Shown in pieces: positions 1 through 8,661 of a DNA stretch of 64,000 nucleotides. Source of the stretch: Romboutsia lituseburensis. GTDB lineage: Bacteria; Bacillota; Clostridia; Peptostreptococcales; Peptostreptococcaceae. Position 1 is the stretch's first letter. Every line of letters starts with the position of its first letter. The notes under the pieces are model-generated. The model was given only the letters and a program-made list of their open reading frames with translations, made no database searches and was not told the origin of the DNA. Location of the stretch: the NCBI RefSeq assembly GCF_024723825.1, contig NZ_JANQBQ010000001.1, positions 1,550,001 to 1,614,000 of the forward strand. Reading direction: 5' to 3'. Position numbers and translations under genes: made by a program.

Positions 1-621
1 CTTCCTGATTTAGATGAATCACATTCTATAATCTCTGATATGTTGTTAAAAAAAAATGTTTCTAAATTTTTATTGAAAGCAATTATATACATAATTAACA
101 TATTGATATTTTTTGTTTCATTAAAGTTAAATAACAATTTTTATATAAGCTCAATAATTACATTTATTGCAATAATAATTATTGAATCCAAACTTACTCA
201 TACTTTCTTAAGAAAAGTATTTTTATCATTAATATTTATACTTCTGGCTGTTTGTCTCTATTTAGTAAAAGTAAAAATTTATTTTTCTATTTTTTGTTTG
301 ATGCTGTCTACATTTCCTTGGCTCAAACATAGAAGCTTTTCACACAGCATCTTCGCTACGGTAATAATTTATTTTTTATTAAAACAAATAGAACTAATAA
401 CTAATATATACAATTTAGCATTTTTGGGAACTATTAGTTATGCAAGTCATATATTTTTAGGTGATTTATTTACAAAATCAGGAATACCTCTTTTTTACCC
501 TATAAGTGATAAAAAATTTTCACTTGGATTCTTTAAAGTAGGAAGTTTCATGAGCAATATTTTAGAAATTTTATTCATTATTTTACTATTATCTTCAATA
601 ATCATATACTTGATAAAATGA
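1..621 (+). CDS. DUF457/YdjM-family membrane protein, 5' end missing
   Basis: The reading frame is open from base 1, so the gene begins before the window. The first visible residues, LPDLDESHSII, match the PD-D-H/S motif of the DUF457 (YdjM) family, annotated as membrane-bound metal-dependent hydrolases. HRSFSHSIF (the HRxxTHS motif) and SYASHIFLGDLFTKSGIPL further on are also typical. About five hydrophobic segments suggest a polytopic membrane protein. An internal ATG at position 40 is not preceded by a ribosome binding site and would cut off the PDLD motif, so it is unlikely to be the start. Function is known only at family level. It converges on fur and shares a bidirectional terminator with it. 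Confidence 0.8.
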   Translation, partial: LPDLDESHSIISDMLLKKNVSKFLLKAIIYIINILIFFVSLKLNNNFYISSIITFIAIIIIESKLTHTFLRKVFLSLIFILLAVCLYLVKVKIYFSIFCLMLSTFPWLKHRSFSHSIFATVIIYFLLKQIELITNIYNLAFLGTISYASHIFLGDLFTKSGIPLFYPISDKKFSLGFFKVGSFMSNILEILFIILLLSSIIIYLIK

Positions 622-622
622 A

Positions 623-660
623 AAAGGAGTATCTCAAAATTATTTTGAGACAACTCCTTT
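623..660. terminator. Bidirectional terminator between the DUF457 gene and fur
   Basis: An inverted repeat of AAAGGAGT and TCTCAAAAT with their complements forms a long hairpin. T-rich sequence follows on both strands, and two convergent genes flank it. Confidence 0.85.
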
Positions 661-661
661 A

Positions 662-1099
662 TTATTTAGAACAATCTTCGCATAATCCATAAAATTTAAC
701 ATCATGATCAAGTATCTTGAATTTATATAATTCTTGGATTTCCTTTTCTATGCTATCTAGTAAATCTTCTTTTACTTCCATTATTTTTGAACAGTTTTTA
801 CAAATAAGATGATGATGGTTATGACTGTCATCTTTATCTAAGCATATTTCATATCTTATACAACCATCATCTAAATTAAGCTTCGATATTACCCCTACTT
901 CGTCTAATAATTGCATTGTTCTATAAACAGTCGCAAGTCCTATTTCAGGGCATTCAACTCTAACTAAATCATATATTTCTTCGCTACTTAAATGTTCTGT
1001 ACTATTTTTTAAAAGTATATCTACTATTGCTCTTCTTTGAGGAGTAATTTTAAATCCTGTTTCTTTCAACTTTTCTTTTAATATTTCCATCGTATTCAT
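662..1099 (-). CDS. fur: Ferric uptake regulator Fur
   Basis: A 145-residue Fur-family metal-dependent repressor. The N-terminal winged helix contains FKITPQRRAIVDIL and the recognition region GLATVYRTMQLL. The C-terminal half has the metal-binding HNHHHLIC segment and two CxxC pairs, CKNC and CEDC, which in the family hold structural zinc. Size and order of motifs fit Fur rather than PerR or Zur, although these paralogues cannot be separated with certainty from sequence alone. The gene stands alone, with its own sigma-A promoter overlapped by Fur-box-like sequence, so autoregulation is likely. Confidence 0.88.
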   Translation of the reverse strand: MNTMEILKEKLKETGFKITPQRRAIVDILLKNSTEHLSSEEIYDLVRVECPEIGLATVYRTMQLLDEVGVISKLNLDDGCIRYEICLDKDDSHNHHHLICKNCSKIMEVKEDLLDSIEKEIQELYKFKILDHDVKFYGLCEDCSK

Positions 1100-1113
1100 C
1101 TAATATCACCCTT

Positions 1114-1171
1114 ATTTTTTCAATTGATAATCTTTATTAATTATTCTAATTGATAATAAACGTTTTGTCAA
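1114..1171 (-). promoter_or_regulatory. fur promoter with Fur-box-like operators
   Basis: On the minus strand TTGACA (1166-1171) and TAGAAT (1143-1148) are separated by exactly 17 bases, a near-consensus sigma-A promoter. Two copies of AATTGATAAT lie around 1119-1155, one in the spacer and one just downstream of the -10. Together with nearby ATTATC/GATAAT arms they resemble overlapping 7-1-7 Fur boxes (TGATAATnATTATCA), imperfectly. The promoter call is firm and the operator call is inference. Confidence 0.65.
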
Positions 1172-1191
1172 TCCTTTAGCAATCTTATTTA

Positions 1192-2091
1192 TTATTTACC
1201 ATATATAAATTGATGTAAAATTTTTAAATTTTCTTCTTCCTTCCATTTTACAACATACATTCCATCTTCATTAATTTGTCCTTCTTCTCGATACTGCTCT
1301 AATGGGAATTGCATTTGTTTTATATCATAACTTGCTAACTCATGAGCAGAAAAAGCTAAGTTCATAAGTTTATCTAGAGAAATATTAACATCTACATGTC
1401 TTAATACATTTTTCATTATCTTAGGATAATTTGTAACCGAAGTATTTGATAATTTCTTTGCTAAACTTATTAAAATTTTTCTTTGTCTTTCATCTCTTTT
1501 ATATATTGTGTCTAACTTTCTAATTCTAGCATATGCTAAAGCTTGATATCCATTTAATTTTTGAATTCCTTCACTATCTATATATTTTATTTTACCCTTA
1601 TTTTCATCTTTCAAACCATAGCAGTTTTCTATAGTTTTATTTAATGATTCAACTTCTTTTTCTTTCACATCAACTTCTACTCCGCCAAGTATATCAATAA
1701 CCTCAATAAATGAATTAAAGTCAACTACAGCATAATCTTTTATATTTAGCTTAAAATTATCATTTATTGTTTGCAAAAGTAAATCTTCGTTTCCATATGC
1801 ATAAGCATGGTTTAATTTTTCATATCCTTTTCCTGGAATGTTGATTAATGTATCTCTTGCTAGCGATGTTAATTTTAGTGACTTATTTAAATTATCTATT
1901 GTAAGTATTACCATAGTATCAGATCTAGATGCACCTTTTGATTGTCCTCCATCTTTTCCAATTAAAAGTATATTATCCACGAATTTTTCTTTTGATGTTT
2001 CTATAAACGTTTCATCATCTAAAGCATATATATTAGTTATCATTGTTAATGATATTACTAGAGATAAAAATGTAGTAATTATTTTTTTCAT
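1192..2091 (-). CDS. LytR-CpsA-Psr (LCP) family cell-wall ligase
   Basis: 299 residues with an N-terminal signal or anchor segment (about residues 3-23), then an LCP domain. Hallmarks are NILLIGKD, SRSDTMVILT, SLARDTLINIPG and the arginine-rich YARIRKLDTIYKRDERQRK near residue 190, which in the family bind the polyprenyl pyrophosphate. LCP enzymes transfer teichoic-acid or other glycopolymers from lipid carriers to peptidoglycan outside the membrane. Which polymer is used here cannot be told. It follows the FMN-binding membrane gene by about 110 bases and could share its transcript. Confidence 0.85.
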   Translation of the reverse strand: MKKIITTFLSLVISLTMITNIYALDDETFIETSKEKFVDNILLIGKDGGQSKGASRSDTMVILTIDNLNKSLKLTSLARDTLINIPGKGYEKLNHAYAYGNEDLLLQTINDNFKLNIKDYAVVDFNSFIEVIDILGGVEVDVKEKEVESLNKTIENCYGLKDENKGKIKYIDSEGIQKLNGYQALAYARIRKLDTIYKRDERQRKILISLAKKLSNTSVTNYPKIMKNVLRHVDVNISLDKLMNLAFSAHELASYDIKQMQFPLEQYREEGQINEDGMYVVKWKEEENLKILHQFIYGK

Positions 2092-2199
2092 TTTATCACA
2101 ACCTTTGTATTTATTTAGTACATATTTTCCCCTGTATCATTAATAAATACACATTATATACTATACCTAATATTTAATAATTTAGATATATTTACAATT

Positions 2200-2979
2200 T
2201 TATTTTTTTGCTTTATCTAATGCATCTTTTACAGCATCTACAATTCCATTTGAAGTATAGGTCGCTCCAGATATAGCATCTATATCTAAAGTTTGACTTT
2301 CTATTATCGATTTAGATATTTCTTTTATAGGCCATCCATAGTATGATTCATTTCTTTCATTATGGCTTGTTATTTCTGTATCTTTAATCTTATTATCTTT
2401 GACGGTTACATTTAAAACTAAATTAGGACCAAGCCCATTTGCTTTTCCTTGATATGTTCCATCATTTAAATTATAATTATCATTTATCTTTATTGGCGTT
2501 GTACTCTCTTCATCATGTTTTATTTTTTTATTATCTCTGTACAAAATTGAAAATATTTCATTTTTAAATTCTAATATATCCTGTTTTTTAACATCTACAA
2601 TATGAAAAATCATGGTTAACAGAAACAATATAGTTAATATTCTATGGTACTTAATCCACATAGATGGTTTGTTAAAGTATTTTCTTAACATCCAATTTAT
2701 ACCTAACAATATTGCTACTGTCCAACATACTATTCCTATATTTATACTAGATAAGCCTGTTGAGGAAAATATCCCATGAATCATTCCAACTACTATGAGT
2801 AATACTCCCATTAAAATATGAGTCTTCTTCATATGCTTATTAACTACGCTAAGTAATTTTTTATATTTTGGGTATATTTTTATACTTTTCCTAACTATGT
2901 ATTTAGAAGATAGTACTATTCCTAAGATAACAGCTATCCAGGCCATTCCTTCATTTAAAAATTTATTTATAAGCTCCAT
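2200..2979 (-). CDS. Membrane reductase-like protein with C-terminal covalent FMN-binding domain
   Basis: 259 residues in two parts. Residues about 1-140 hold four to five membrane segments with regularly placed histidines (KHMKKTHILMG, MIHGIFS, KYHRIL, MIFHIVD). This is the pattern of ferric-reductase-like haem-binding membrane domains. Residues about 170-259 match the FMN_bind domain of RnfG/NqrC: TYQGKANGLGPNLVLNV, ESYYGWPI and SGATYTS near residue 237, whose second threonine would carry FMN through a phosphoester bond. The fusion suggests electrons move through the membrane to an extracellular flavin. The acceptor is unknown. The nearby fur gene is suggestive but does not prove an iron role. 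Confidence 0.75.
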   Translation of the reverse strand: MELINKFLNEGMAWIAVILGIVLSSKYIVRKSIKIYPKYKKLLSVVNKHMKKTHILMGVLLIVVGMIHGIFSSTGLSSINIGIVCWTVAILLGINWMLRKYFNKPSMWIKYHRILTILFLLTMIFHIVDVKKQDILEFKNEIFSILYRDNKKIKHDEESTTPIKINDNYNLNDGTYQGKANGLGPNLVLNVTVKDNKIKDTEITSHNERNESYYGWPIKEISKSIIESQTLDIDAISGATYTSNGIVDAVKDALDKAKK

Positions 2980-3017
2980 TTTGCCTCCACAAAGTTGATA
3001 TTCTCTATTAAGTATAT

Positions 3018-3049
3018 AAAAAAACTACCTATAAATAGGTAGTTTTTTT
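3018..3049 (-). terminator. Terminator after the DUF1292 gene
   Basis: AACTACCTA and TAGGTAGTT pair around a short loop, followed on the minus strand by a run of T. It begins just after the DUF1292 stop codon and closes the alaS-to-DUF1292 gene run. Confidence 0.85.
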
Positions 3050-3050
3050 C

Positions 3051-3332
3051 TTATTGTTCGTCTTCGTCGAAGTTTAATCCTTCTTCTTCCATTAATGTAT
3101 TGTATACATCTACAACTATTTGATATTCTTCATCATCTTCTAAAGGAACTAATATTTCTCCTTCTTCATCTTGGTCTATTCTGAATATTAAAGCCTCTTC
3201 TGCTTCTTCTTCCTCTTCCTCTACTGGAACTAATATAGCATATTCTTTTCCTTCTGCTTCTAGTGTTAATATTATTTCAAATGCGCTTTCCACACCATTT
3301 TCGTCTATTAAGTTGATTATATTTTCTTGCAT
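3051..3332 (-). CDS. DUF1292 (YrzB-like) acidic protein
   Basis: About 93 residues, highly acidic, matching DUF1292: ENIINLIDENG, FEIILTLEAEGKEYAILVP and EILVPLEDDEEYQIVVDVYN. The ATG at 3332 is chosen because GAGGTGA sits five bases upstream. The GTG nine bases earlier lies inside that ribosome binding site. The gene is conserved next to ruvX and ireB in many Firmicutes, but its function is not established. Confidence 0.85.
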   Translation of the reverse strand: MQENIINLIDENGVESAFEIILTLEAEGKEYAILVPVEEEEEEAEEALIFRIDQDEEGEILVPLEDDEEYQIVVDVYNTLMEEEGLNFDEDEQ

Positions 3333-3398
3333 GTGCGTCACCTCTATTTTTTTATTTATATATATTATATATCATAAATTAATAATTTTATAGTTTTT

Positions 3399-3824
3399 TT
3401 AAAAATTTCTTTGTCTATCTAAATAACCTTGTAAAATTATAACTGCTGCAACCATATCTATAACACTTTTTCTATTTTCTCTTCTCACATTGCCTTGAAT
3501 CAAAGTTCTTTCAGCTGCAACTGTTGATAATCTTTCATCCCAATATTCAATTTTTATTCCAGTTTCTTGTTCTAATAATTCACAGAACTTTATGACCTTT
3601 TCTCCTTGAGGCCCTAATGTTCCATTCATATTTTTTGGCAATCCTGAAACTATTTTGTTTACTTGTCTTTCTTTTATTATTTCTTTTAGTGCTTCTATAT
3701 CTTTTTTCTTGCCTACTCTTTTTACAGTTGTTATTCCTTGAGCTGTAAGACCCATTAAGTCACTAACTGCAACTCCTATAGTTTTATCTCCAACATCAAG
3801 TCCCATTATTCTTCCATCTAACAT
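3399..3824 (-). CDS. ruvX: RuvX/YqgF RNase H-fold nuclease
   Basis: About 141 residues with the YqgF signature: [17 protein letters not shown] at the start (first acidic catalytic residue), [15 protein letters not shown] in the middle and WDERLST plus [13 protein letters not shown] at the end. The family is an RNase H-fold nuclease linked to 16S rRNA 5' maturation and proposed as a Holliday-junction resolvase. The ATG at 3824 follows AAGGAGAAAATC, whereas the longer frame from 3854 has no ribosome binding site. In most Firmicutes it directly follows ireB; here two large paralogous genes intervene. Confidence 0.88.
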   Translation of the reverse strand: MLDGRIMGLDVGDKTIGVAVSDLMGLTAQGITTVKRVGKKKDIEALKEIIKERQVNKIVSGLPKNMNGTLGPQGEKVIKFCELLEQETGIKIEYWDERLSTVAAERTLIQGNVRRENRKSVIDMVAAVIILQGYLDRQRNF

Positions 3825-3918
3825 GATTTTCTCCTTAATAATGTGTTGCCACATCTTATATATTATAATTAACTAAATTATCTAGTATATTCTTCTAATT
3901 AAATTTTTTATTTTATTA

Positions 3919-6084
3919 TTATTTTTCGTTAAATATTATCATATTTATACTTATTATTAAAAGTGGTATAAGAATATATATTGAAGTAGTAGCTGCTGCA
4001 ACTATACCAGAATCATTTACTAGTAATGTAATAAAGCACCCTACTATACAAGCTATAAAGCCTTTAAATATAAATGGATATTTATTAGCTATATTTCTAA
4101 AGTGCTTTGATGGCTTGAATATAAATATTGCAATTATAGCTATTCCTGCAAGCAATATATTAACCCAAGCGCTACTTTGAGCTAGTTTTATATTCATTTG
4201 TATTTTTCTGCTAAATGTTTGAATTATAGCACTTGGTCCATCTAATAATATCTGATTTACAAAGCCTGATAAATGAGACTCACTACCTGATATTATATCT
4301 ATTACTGCAAATGCAAATACTATTCCAACACCTGCTAAGCCTATGAGTATTATTTTCTTGAAATCTAATTTAACATCAAAAACTAGTAATACTAATAATA
4401 AAAATGCCATGCACTCTGAGATTGCAGCTCCAACATTAGCTCCCATTGTAGGAGATGCCGTAGTTATCAATATAACGAAACATGAAATAGCTGCTAACCA
4501 CTTAGAAATTTTATTATAGTGAAGTAATACTGCTATTCCAAATATAGAACTTCCTATAACAATACCTTGATACTCATTTCCCATTCCATAATATCTTGCA
4601 CCTATTATAGCATCATAACTCATTATGCTATTTTTCATTAAATATGAACCTAAAATTGAGTCTATTACTATAGCTAATACACTAATAACAGCAAAATATC
4701 CCATATGCTTTAAGTCATTCTTAAATAGCTTTATCCCAATAATATATAGTATTAAAGTAGTTAATACTATTCCAAAAACTATAGTCTCTGGCGTTTTAAA
4801 ATTGAAAATAGGTGCTATAAAAAATGATATGGGAAGTATAAAACCTAATTTTATAAACTCTTTTAATACTTTAAATACTTTTTCTTTATACTTTACACGA
4901 TCTTTAAATAAAAGTATAACCATAGCTATTACCCAGGAAGCTGATACAATACTTACAAAAGTATTTACTACATTGGGTCTAATCTTAGACACGGATACTA
5001 TTTTTTCATATTCATCCAATACAAATTTAATATTACCATCTTTTTTTATTAAATTGTATTCTTTTCCAACCATCTCATCATTTTCAAAACCAAATGTATT
5101 TAATATATCAGCACCTACATCTAAGTTTGCAACTATACCTTCTCTTCTTGTTGTTGCTGAACTTAATACACCTTTACCATCACCATTAAACTTGATTATT
5201 GGAGAAAGCCTTCTTTTATTTTTATAATCTAAATCACTAGGAAATGCACTACTTATATAAACAGTATCATTTTCATCTATCATATTAAATACTTCTTTTA
5301 AGTATTTATCTATATTGTTACCTATTTTAGACTTCATATTAGAGTAAGTTTTTTCATTAAGATTTAATCTATAATTGTCTAATCTATATGTATCTCCTAA
5401 ATCCACAAATAAAGCATCATTTTCTTCATAATATTTTTTAGTTTCTTTTATTAACTTATTATAGTCTGTTCTTATACCATATGGCATAGTATTATCTTTT
5501 ACATTTATATTTTCAATATTTCCAGAATCAATTCTACCATATTGATCCATTGCGACTAATCCGATATTTCTATTTTTTATAAGCTCTCCATTTTCTACAA
5601 TATCGCTATTGCCTAAAACAGCTGTCTTAAGTCCATTTTCAGATAAGGTTTGTCCTAGTGAACCTAATGTTGATCCATATTGTCCGTTTTCAATATTTTC
5701 ATTTATCGACTTGTTTATTGTTAAGTCATTTATTGACTTAGATTTTTGACCTGTTGCAGTTTCAAATAACTTTGCGCTATCATTGTCTACAGATTGAAAG
5801 TTTATATTTTGTTCTGTTGATACATTAGCCCTTCTACCTGCACCCATACTTGCATAGGATCTTCTATCATCTGTGCCTTTGTCACCTCTTATATTCATAA
5901 GACCCACATAACCTCTATTTTGAACTTCTTTTTCTAGAGATTTTATATGCAACATACTTGCTAAGTTAGTTCTGTTCATATTAATAAATATAACTTTACC
6001 ATTTTTATCAGCAAAACTATATCTTGGAATCGAAATTAGAACTATCATTAATGCTAATAATAATGATACAATCTTTCTTTTCAT
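3919..6084 (-). CDS. Unnamed ectodomain-plus-membrane protein, copy A
   Basis: 721 residues. A signal peptide (about 1-25) is followed by an extracellular region to about residue 370, then about ten membrane segments. Motifs shared with copy B are VIFINMNRTNL, SYASMGAGRRANVS, VDLGDTYRLDNYR, SSAFPSDLDYKNKRRLSP, SATTRREGIVANLDVG, GARYYGMGNEY and a late NDSGIVAAAT. The order resembles alkaline-phosphatase-superfamily ectodomains: an N-terminal strand, a GAG-RA segment and a terminal RREG-NLD segment. Where such enzymes have SDHG, SDLD is seen, so metal catalysis is doubtful. No named function can be given. A partial ireB 3' end lies just upstream. Confidence 0.75.
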   Translation of the reverse strand: MKRKIVSLLLALMIVLISIPRYSFADKNGKVIFINMNRTNLASMLHIKSLEKEVQNRGYVGLMNIRGDKGTDDRRSYASMGAGRRANVSTEQNINFQSVDNDSAKLFETATGQKSKSINDLTINKSINENIENGQYGSTLGSLGQTLSENGLKTAVLGNSDIVENGELIKNRNIGLVAMDQYGRIDSGNIENINVKDNTMPYGIRTDYNKLIKETKKYYEENDALFVDLGDTYRLDNYRLNLNEKTYSNMKSKIGNNIDKYLKEVFNMIDENDTVYISSAFPSDLDYKNKRRLSPIIKFNGDGKGVLSSATTRREGIVANLDVGADILNTFGFENDEMVGKEYNLIKKDGNIKFVLDEYEKIVSVSKIRPNVVNTFVSIVSASWVIAMVILLFKDRVKYKEKVFKVLKEFIKLGFILPISFFIAPIFNFKTPETIVFGIVLTTLILYIIGIKLFKNDLKHMGYFAVISVLAIVIDSILGSYLMKNSIMSYDAIIGARYYGMGNEYQGIVIGSSIFGIAVLLHYNKISKWLAAISCFVILITTASPTMGANVGAAISECMAFLLLVLLVFDVKLDFKKIILIGLAGVGIVFAFAVIDIISGSESHLSGFVNQILLDGPSAIIQTFSRKIQMNIKLAQSSAWVNILLAGIAIIAIFIFKPSKHFRNIANKYPFIFKGFIACIVGCFITLLVNDSGIVAAATTSIYILIPLLIISINMIIFNEK

Positions 6085-6151
6085 AAGATTGGCCTACTTT
6101 CTTTTTAAATAATGTGTTAATATATTTTTTATATTATAATTAACTAAATTA

Positions 6152-6170
6152 GTCAGGATATTCTCCTGAC
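6152..6170 (-). terminator. Small hairpin after copy B
   Basis: GTCAGGA and TCCTGAC form a perfect seven-base stem around a five-base loop, 14 bases beyond the copy B stop codon on the minus strand. The following bases are AT-rich but not a strong T run, so it may be a weak terminator or a 3'-end stabiliser. The corresponding position after copy A does not keep the pairing. Confidence 0.4.
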
Positions 6171-6183
6171 CAATTTTTTATTT

Positions 6184-8370
6184 TTATTTTAATTTTTCTT
6201 GATTTATGTCTCCAAATATTATCATATTTATACTTATTATTATTACTGGTATAAGTATGTATATCGATGCAGTTGATGCAGCTACTATACCAGAATCATT
6301 TACTAGTAATGTTACTATGCAACCTACCATAGATGCTACAAACCCTTTGAATAATGCTGGATATTTTTTAGCTATATCCCTGAAGTGCTTTGACGGCCTA
6401 AATATAAATACTGCAATTATAGCTATACCTGCAAGTAATATATTAACCCATACACTAGTTTGTGCTAATTTTATATTCATTTGTATTTTTCTTGTAAATG
6501 TTTGAATTACAGTCATAGGCCCATTTAATAATATTTGTTGAACAAACATACCTAAATGAGATTCACTACCTGATACTATATCTAAAAATGCAAATATAGC
6601 TACAACAGCTACGGCTGCAAAACCTAATAATATTACCTTTTTAAAATCAAGTTTCATATCATATATAAGTAATATAAATAATAAATATGCTACACATTCA
6701 GATATAGCACCTCCAACATTTGCCCCCATAGAAGGGTATGCACTTGTTATTAATATTACTATAGATAAAACTACTACTAACCATTTTGGTATCTTCTTAT
6801 AATTTAGTAAAACGGCTAAAGCAAATACAGCACAAGCTATAGTGACACCTTCATACTCATTTCCTACACCATAATACCTTGCACCTATTATAGCATCATA
6901 ACTCATTATATTATTTTGCATTAAAAATGTCCCAAATGCAGAATCTATAGTTATAACTCCTATAGTTATAAAAGCAAAGAATCCCATTTGTTTTATATCA
7001 TCATCTTTAAATAGTGCTCGACCTAATATATAGAGAACTAAGGTTGTAAATAATATACCTGCTGTTATAGTCATAGGTTGCTTAAAGTTAAATAAAGGAG
7101 CTAGTAAAAACGATAGTGGCATTATAATGCCAAGCTTTATAAATTCTTTTAAAATTATAAATACTTTTTCTTTGTGAGGTAAATAGTTTCTAAGTAATAT
7201 TAAAATCATAGCTATTACCCATGATGCTGAAATTACACCCACAAAACCATTGACTACAGTCGCTCTTATATTTGATATTGAAACTATTTTTTCAAATTCA
7301 TCTAGTACGTATTTAACATTATCTTCTTTTTCTACAAGATTATATGTTCTACCTACCATAGTTTCATTTTTTAATCCAAATTCGTTTAGTATATCAACTC
7401 CAACATCTAAATTTGCAACTATGCCTTCTCTTCTTGTTGTAGCTGAACTTAATATACCTTTACCTTCTCCACTAAATTTAATTATTGGAGAAAGTCTTCT
7501 TTTGTTTTTATAGTCTAAATCACTAGGAAATGCACTGCTTATATAAACAGTATCCTTTTCTCCTACCATATCAAATACTTCTTTTAAGTATTTATCTATA
7601 TTTTTACCTATTGAATGTTTCATTTTAGAATAAGTTTTTTCATTAAGATTTAGTCTATAATTGTCTAACCTATATGTATCTCCTAAATCTACAAATAAAA
7701 CATCATTTTCTTTATAGTATTTTTTAGTTTCATTTATTAATTTATCATAGTCAGTTCTTATCCCATATGGCATAGTAAAGTCTTTTATGTTTATATCATC
7801 AACATTTCCAGCATCAATTCTACCATTATGGTCCATTGCAACTAATCCTATATTTCTATTTTTTACAAGTTCTCCATTTTCTACAATGTCACTATTTCCT
7901 AAAACTGCAGTTTTAAATCCATTTTCAGATAAAGTTTGTCCTAGAGATCCTAATATTGAACCATATTGGCCTTTTTCAATATTTTCATTTATTGATTTAT
8001 TTACTGTTAGATCATTTATTGCTTTAGCTTTTTTTCCAGTTGCAGCTTCAAATAATTTTGCGCTATCTTTATCAGCAGCCTGAAAGTTTATATTTTGCTC
8101 AGTTGAAACATTTGCTCTTCCACCTGCACCCATACTAGCATATGACCTTCTATCATCAGTACCTTTGTCTCCTCTTATATTCATAAGACCTACATATCCA
8201 CGTTCTTGAACTTCTTTATCAAGATCTTGTATATGCAACATACTTACTAAATTAGTTCTATTCATATTAATAAATATAACTTTGCCTTTTTCATCGGCAA
8301 AGCTATATTTAGGAACAGAAACTAGGACTACCATTAGTACTAATAATAATGATACAATCTTCTTTTTCAT
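6184..8370 (-). CDS. Unnamed ectodomain-plus-membrane protein, copy B
   Basis: 728 residues, a close paralogue of the downstream copy with the same architecture: signal peptide, extracellular region with MNRTNL, MGAGGRANVS, VDLGDTYRL, SAFPSDLDYK and TTRREGIVANLDVG, then about ten membrane helices with GARYYGVGNEY and NDSGIVAAST. Similarity is strongest in the ectodomain and at the last helices and weaker in the middle helices. The ATG lies nine bases after the ireB stop codon, so translation is probably coupled to ireB. This copy is likely at the original position and copy A the duplicate, because its upstream flank is the complete ireB gene. Role unknown; a cell-envelope function is inferred from topology. 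Confidence 0.75.
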   Translation of the reverse strand: MKKKIVSLLLVLMVVLVSVPKYSFADEKGKVIFINMNRTNLVSMLHIQDLDKEVQERGYVGLMNIRGDKGTDDRRSYASMGAGGRANVSTEQNINFQAADKDSAKLFEAATGKKAKAINDLTVNKSINENIEKGQYGSILGSLGQTLSENGFKTAVLGNSDIVENGELVKNRNIGLVAMDHNGRIDAGNVDDINIKDFTMPYGIRTDYDKLINETKKYYKENDVLFVDLGDTYRLDNYRLNLNEKTYSKMKHSIGKNIDKYLKEVFDMVGEKDTVYISSAFPSDLDYKNKRRLSPIIKFSGEGKGILSSATTRREGIVANLDVGVDILNEFGLKNETMVGRTYNLVEKEDNVKYVLDEFEKIVSISNIRATVVNGFVGVISASWVIAMILILLRNYLPHKEKVFIILKEFIKLGIIMPLSFLLAPLFNFKQPMTITAGILFTTLVLYILGRALFKDDDIKQMGFFAFITIGVITIDSAFGTFLMQNNIMSYDAIIGARYYGVGNEYEGVTIACAVFALAVLLNYKKIPKWLVVVLSIVILITSAYPSMGANVGGAISECVAYLLFILLIYDMKLDFKKVILLGFAAVAVVAIFAFLDIVSGSESHLGMFVQQILLNGPMTVIQTFTRKIQMNIKLAQTSVWVNILLAGIAIIAVFIFRPSKHFRDIAKKYPALFKGFVASMVGCIVTLLVNDSGIVAASTASIYILIPVIIISINMIIFGDINQEKLK

Positions 8371-8379
8371 AAGATTGAC

Positions 8380-8637
8380 CTACTTTCTTTTTAAATAATG
8401 TGTTATTACTTCTTCTAGTATTTCATCTCTTTCAAATTTCTTTATTACATTTCTAGCGTTTTTGTATCCAGTTATATAACTAGAATCTCCTGAAAGAAGG
8501 TACCCAATAATTTGATTTATTGGGTTATATCCTTTTTCAAGTAATGCCTCATATACGAAATCAATGCTTTCTGAAACGCTCATTTTATCAGCTAAAGCGC
8601 CTTCAAATTTCATTGTATAATCTAAATCTTTATCCAT
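8380..8637 (-). CDS. ireB: IreB family regulatory phosphoprotein (UPF0297)
   Basis: 85 residues matching UPF0297/YrzL: an N-terminal MKFEG, SVSESIDFVYEALLEKGYNP, then INQIIGYLLSGDSSYITGYKNARN and a basic end. In Enterococcus faecalis IreB is a substrate of the Ser/Thr kinase IreK and affects cephalosporin tolerance. That role is carried over only by homology. The gene sits 24 bases after alaS in the conserved alaS-ireB order. RBS AAGGGGG precedes the ATG. Confidence 0.9.
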   Translation of the reverse strand: MDKDLDYTMKFEGALADKMSVSESIDFVYEALLEKGYNPINQIIGYLLSGDSSYITGYKNARNVIKKFERDEILEEVITHYLKRK

Positions 8638-8661
8638 GTTAAAACCCCCTTAAGTAATTAA

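Larger units (their letters stand above)
3837..8404. repeat. Tandem duplication of a roughly 2.28 kb unit carrying the two paralogous genes
   Basis: The 11-mer AATAATGTGTT occurs at 3837-3847, 6107-6117 and 8394-8404, one copy at each junction, spaced 2270 and 2287 bases apart. At 8367-8404 it belongs to the ireB 3' end. The stretch at 6082-6117 is almost the same sequence, including the ireB stop region, although ireB itself is not repeated. The AT-rich block TATTATAATTAACTAAATTA also follows both gene copies, near 3860 and 6133. This is direct evidence of a tandem duplication whose ends fell inside the ireB tail. Confidence 0.85.

Noticed and set aside
4625-5227. Plus-strand open frame of 200 codons inside copy A
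   Set aside because: It lies antisense to a well-supported gene with signal peptide, motifs and a paralogue, has no ribosome binding site, and is repeated in part opposite copy B simply because the coding strands are similar.
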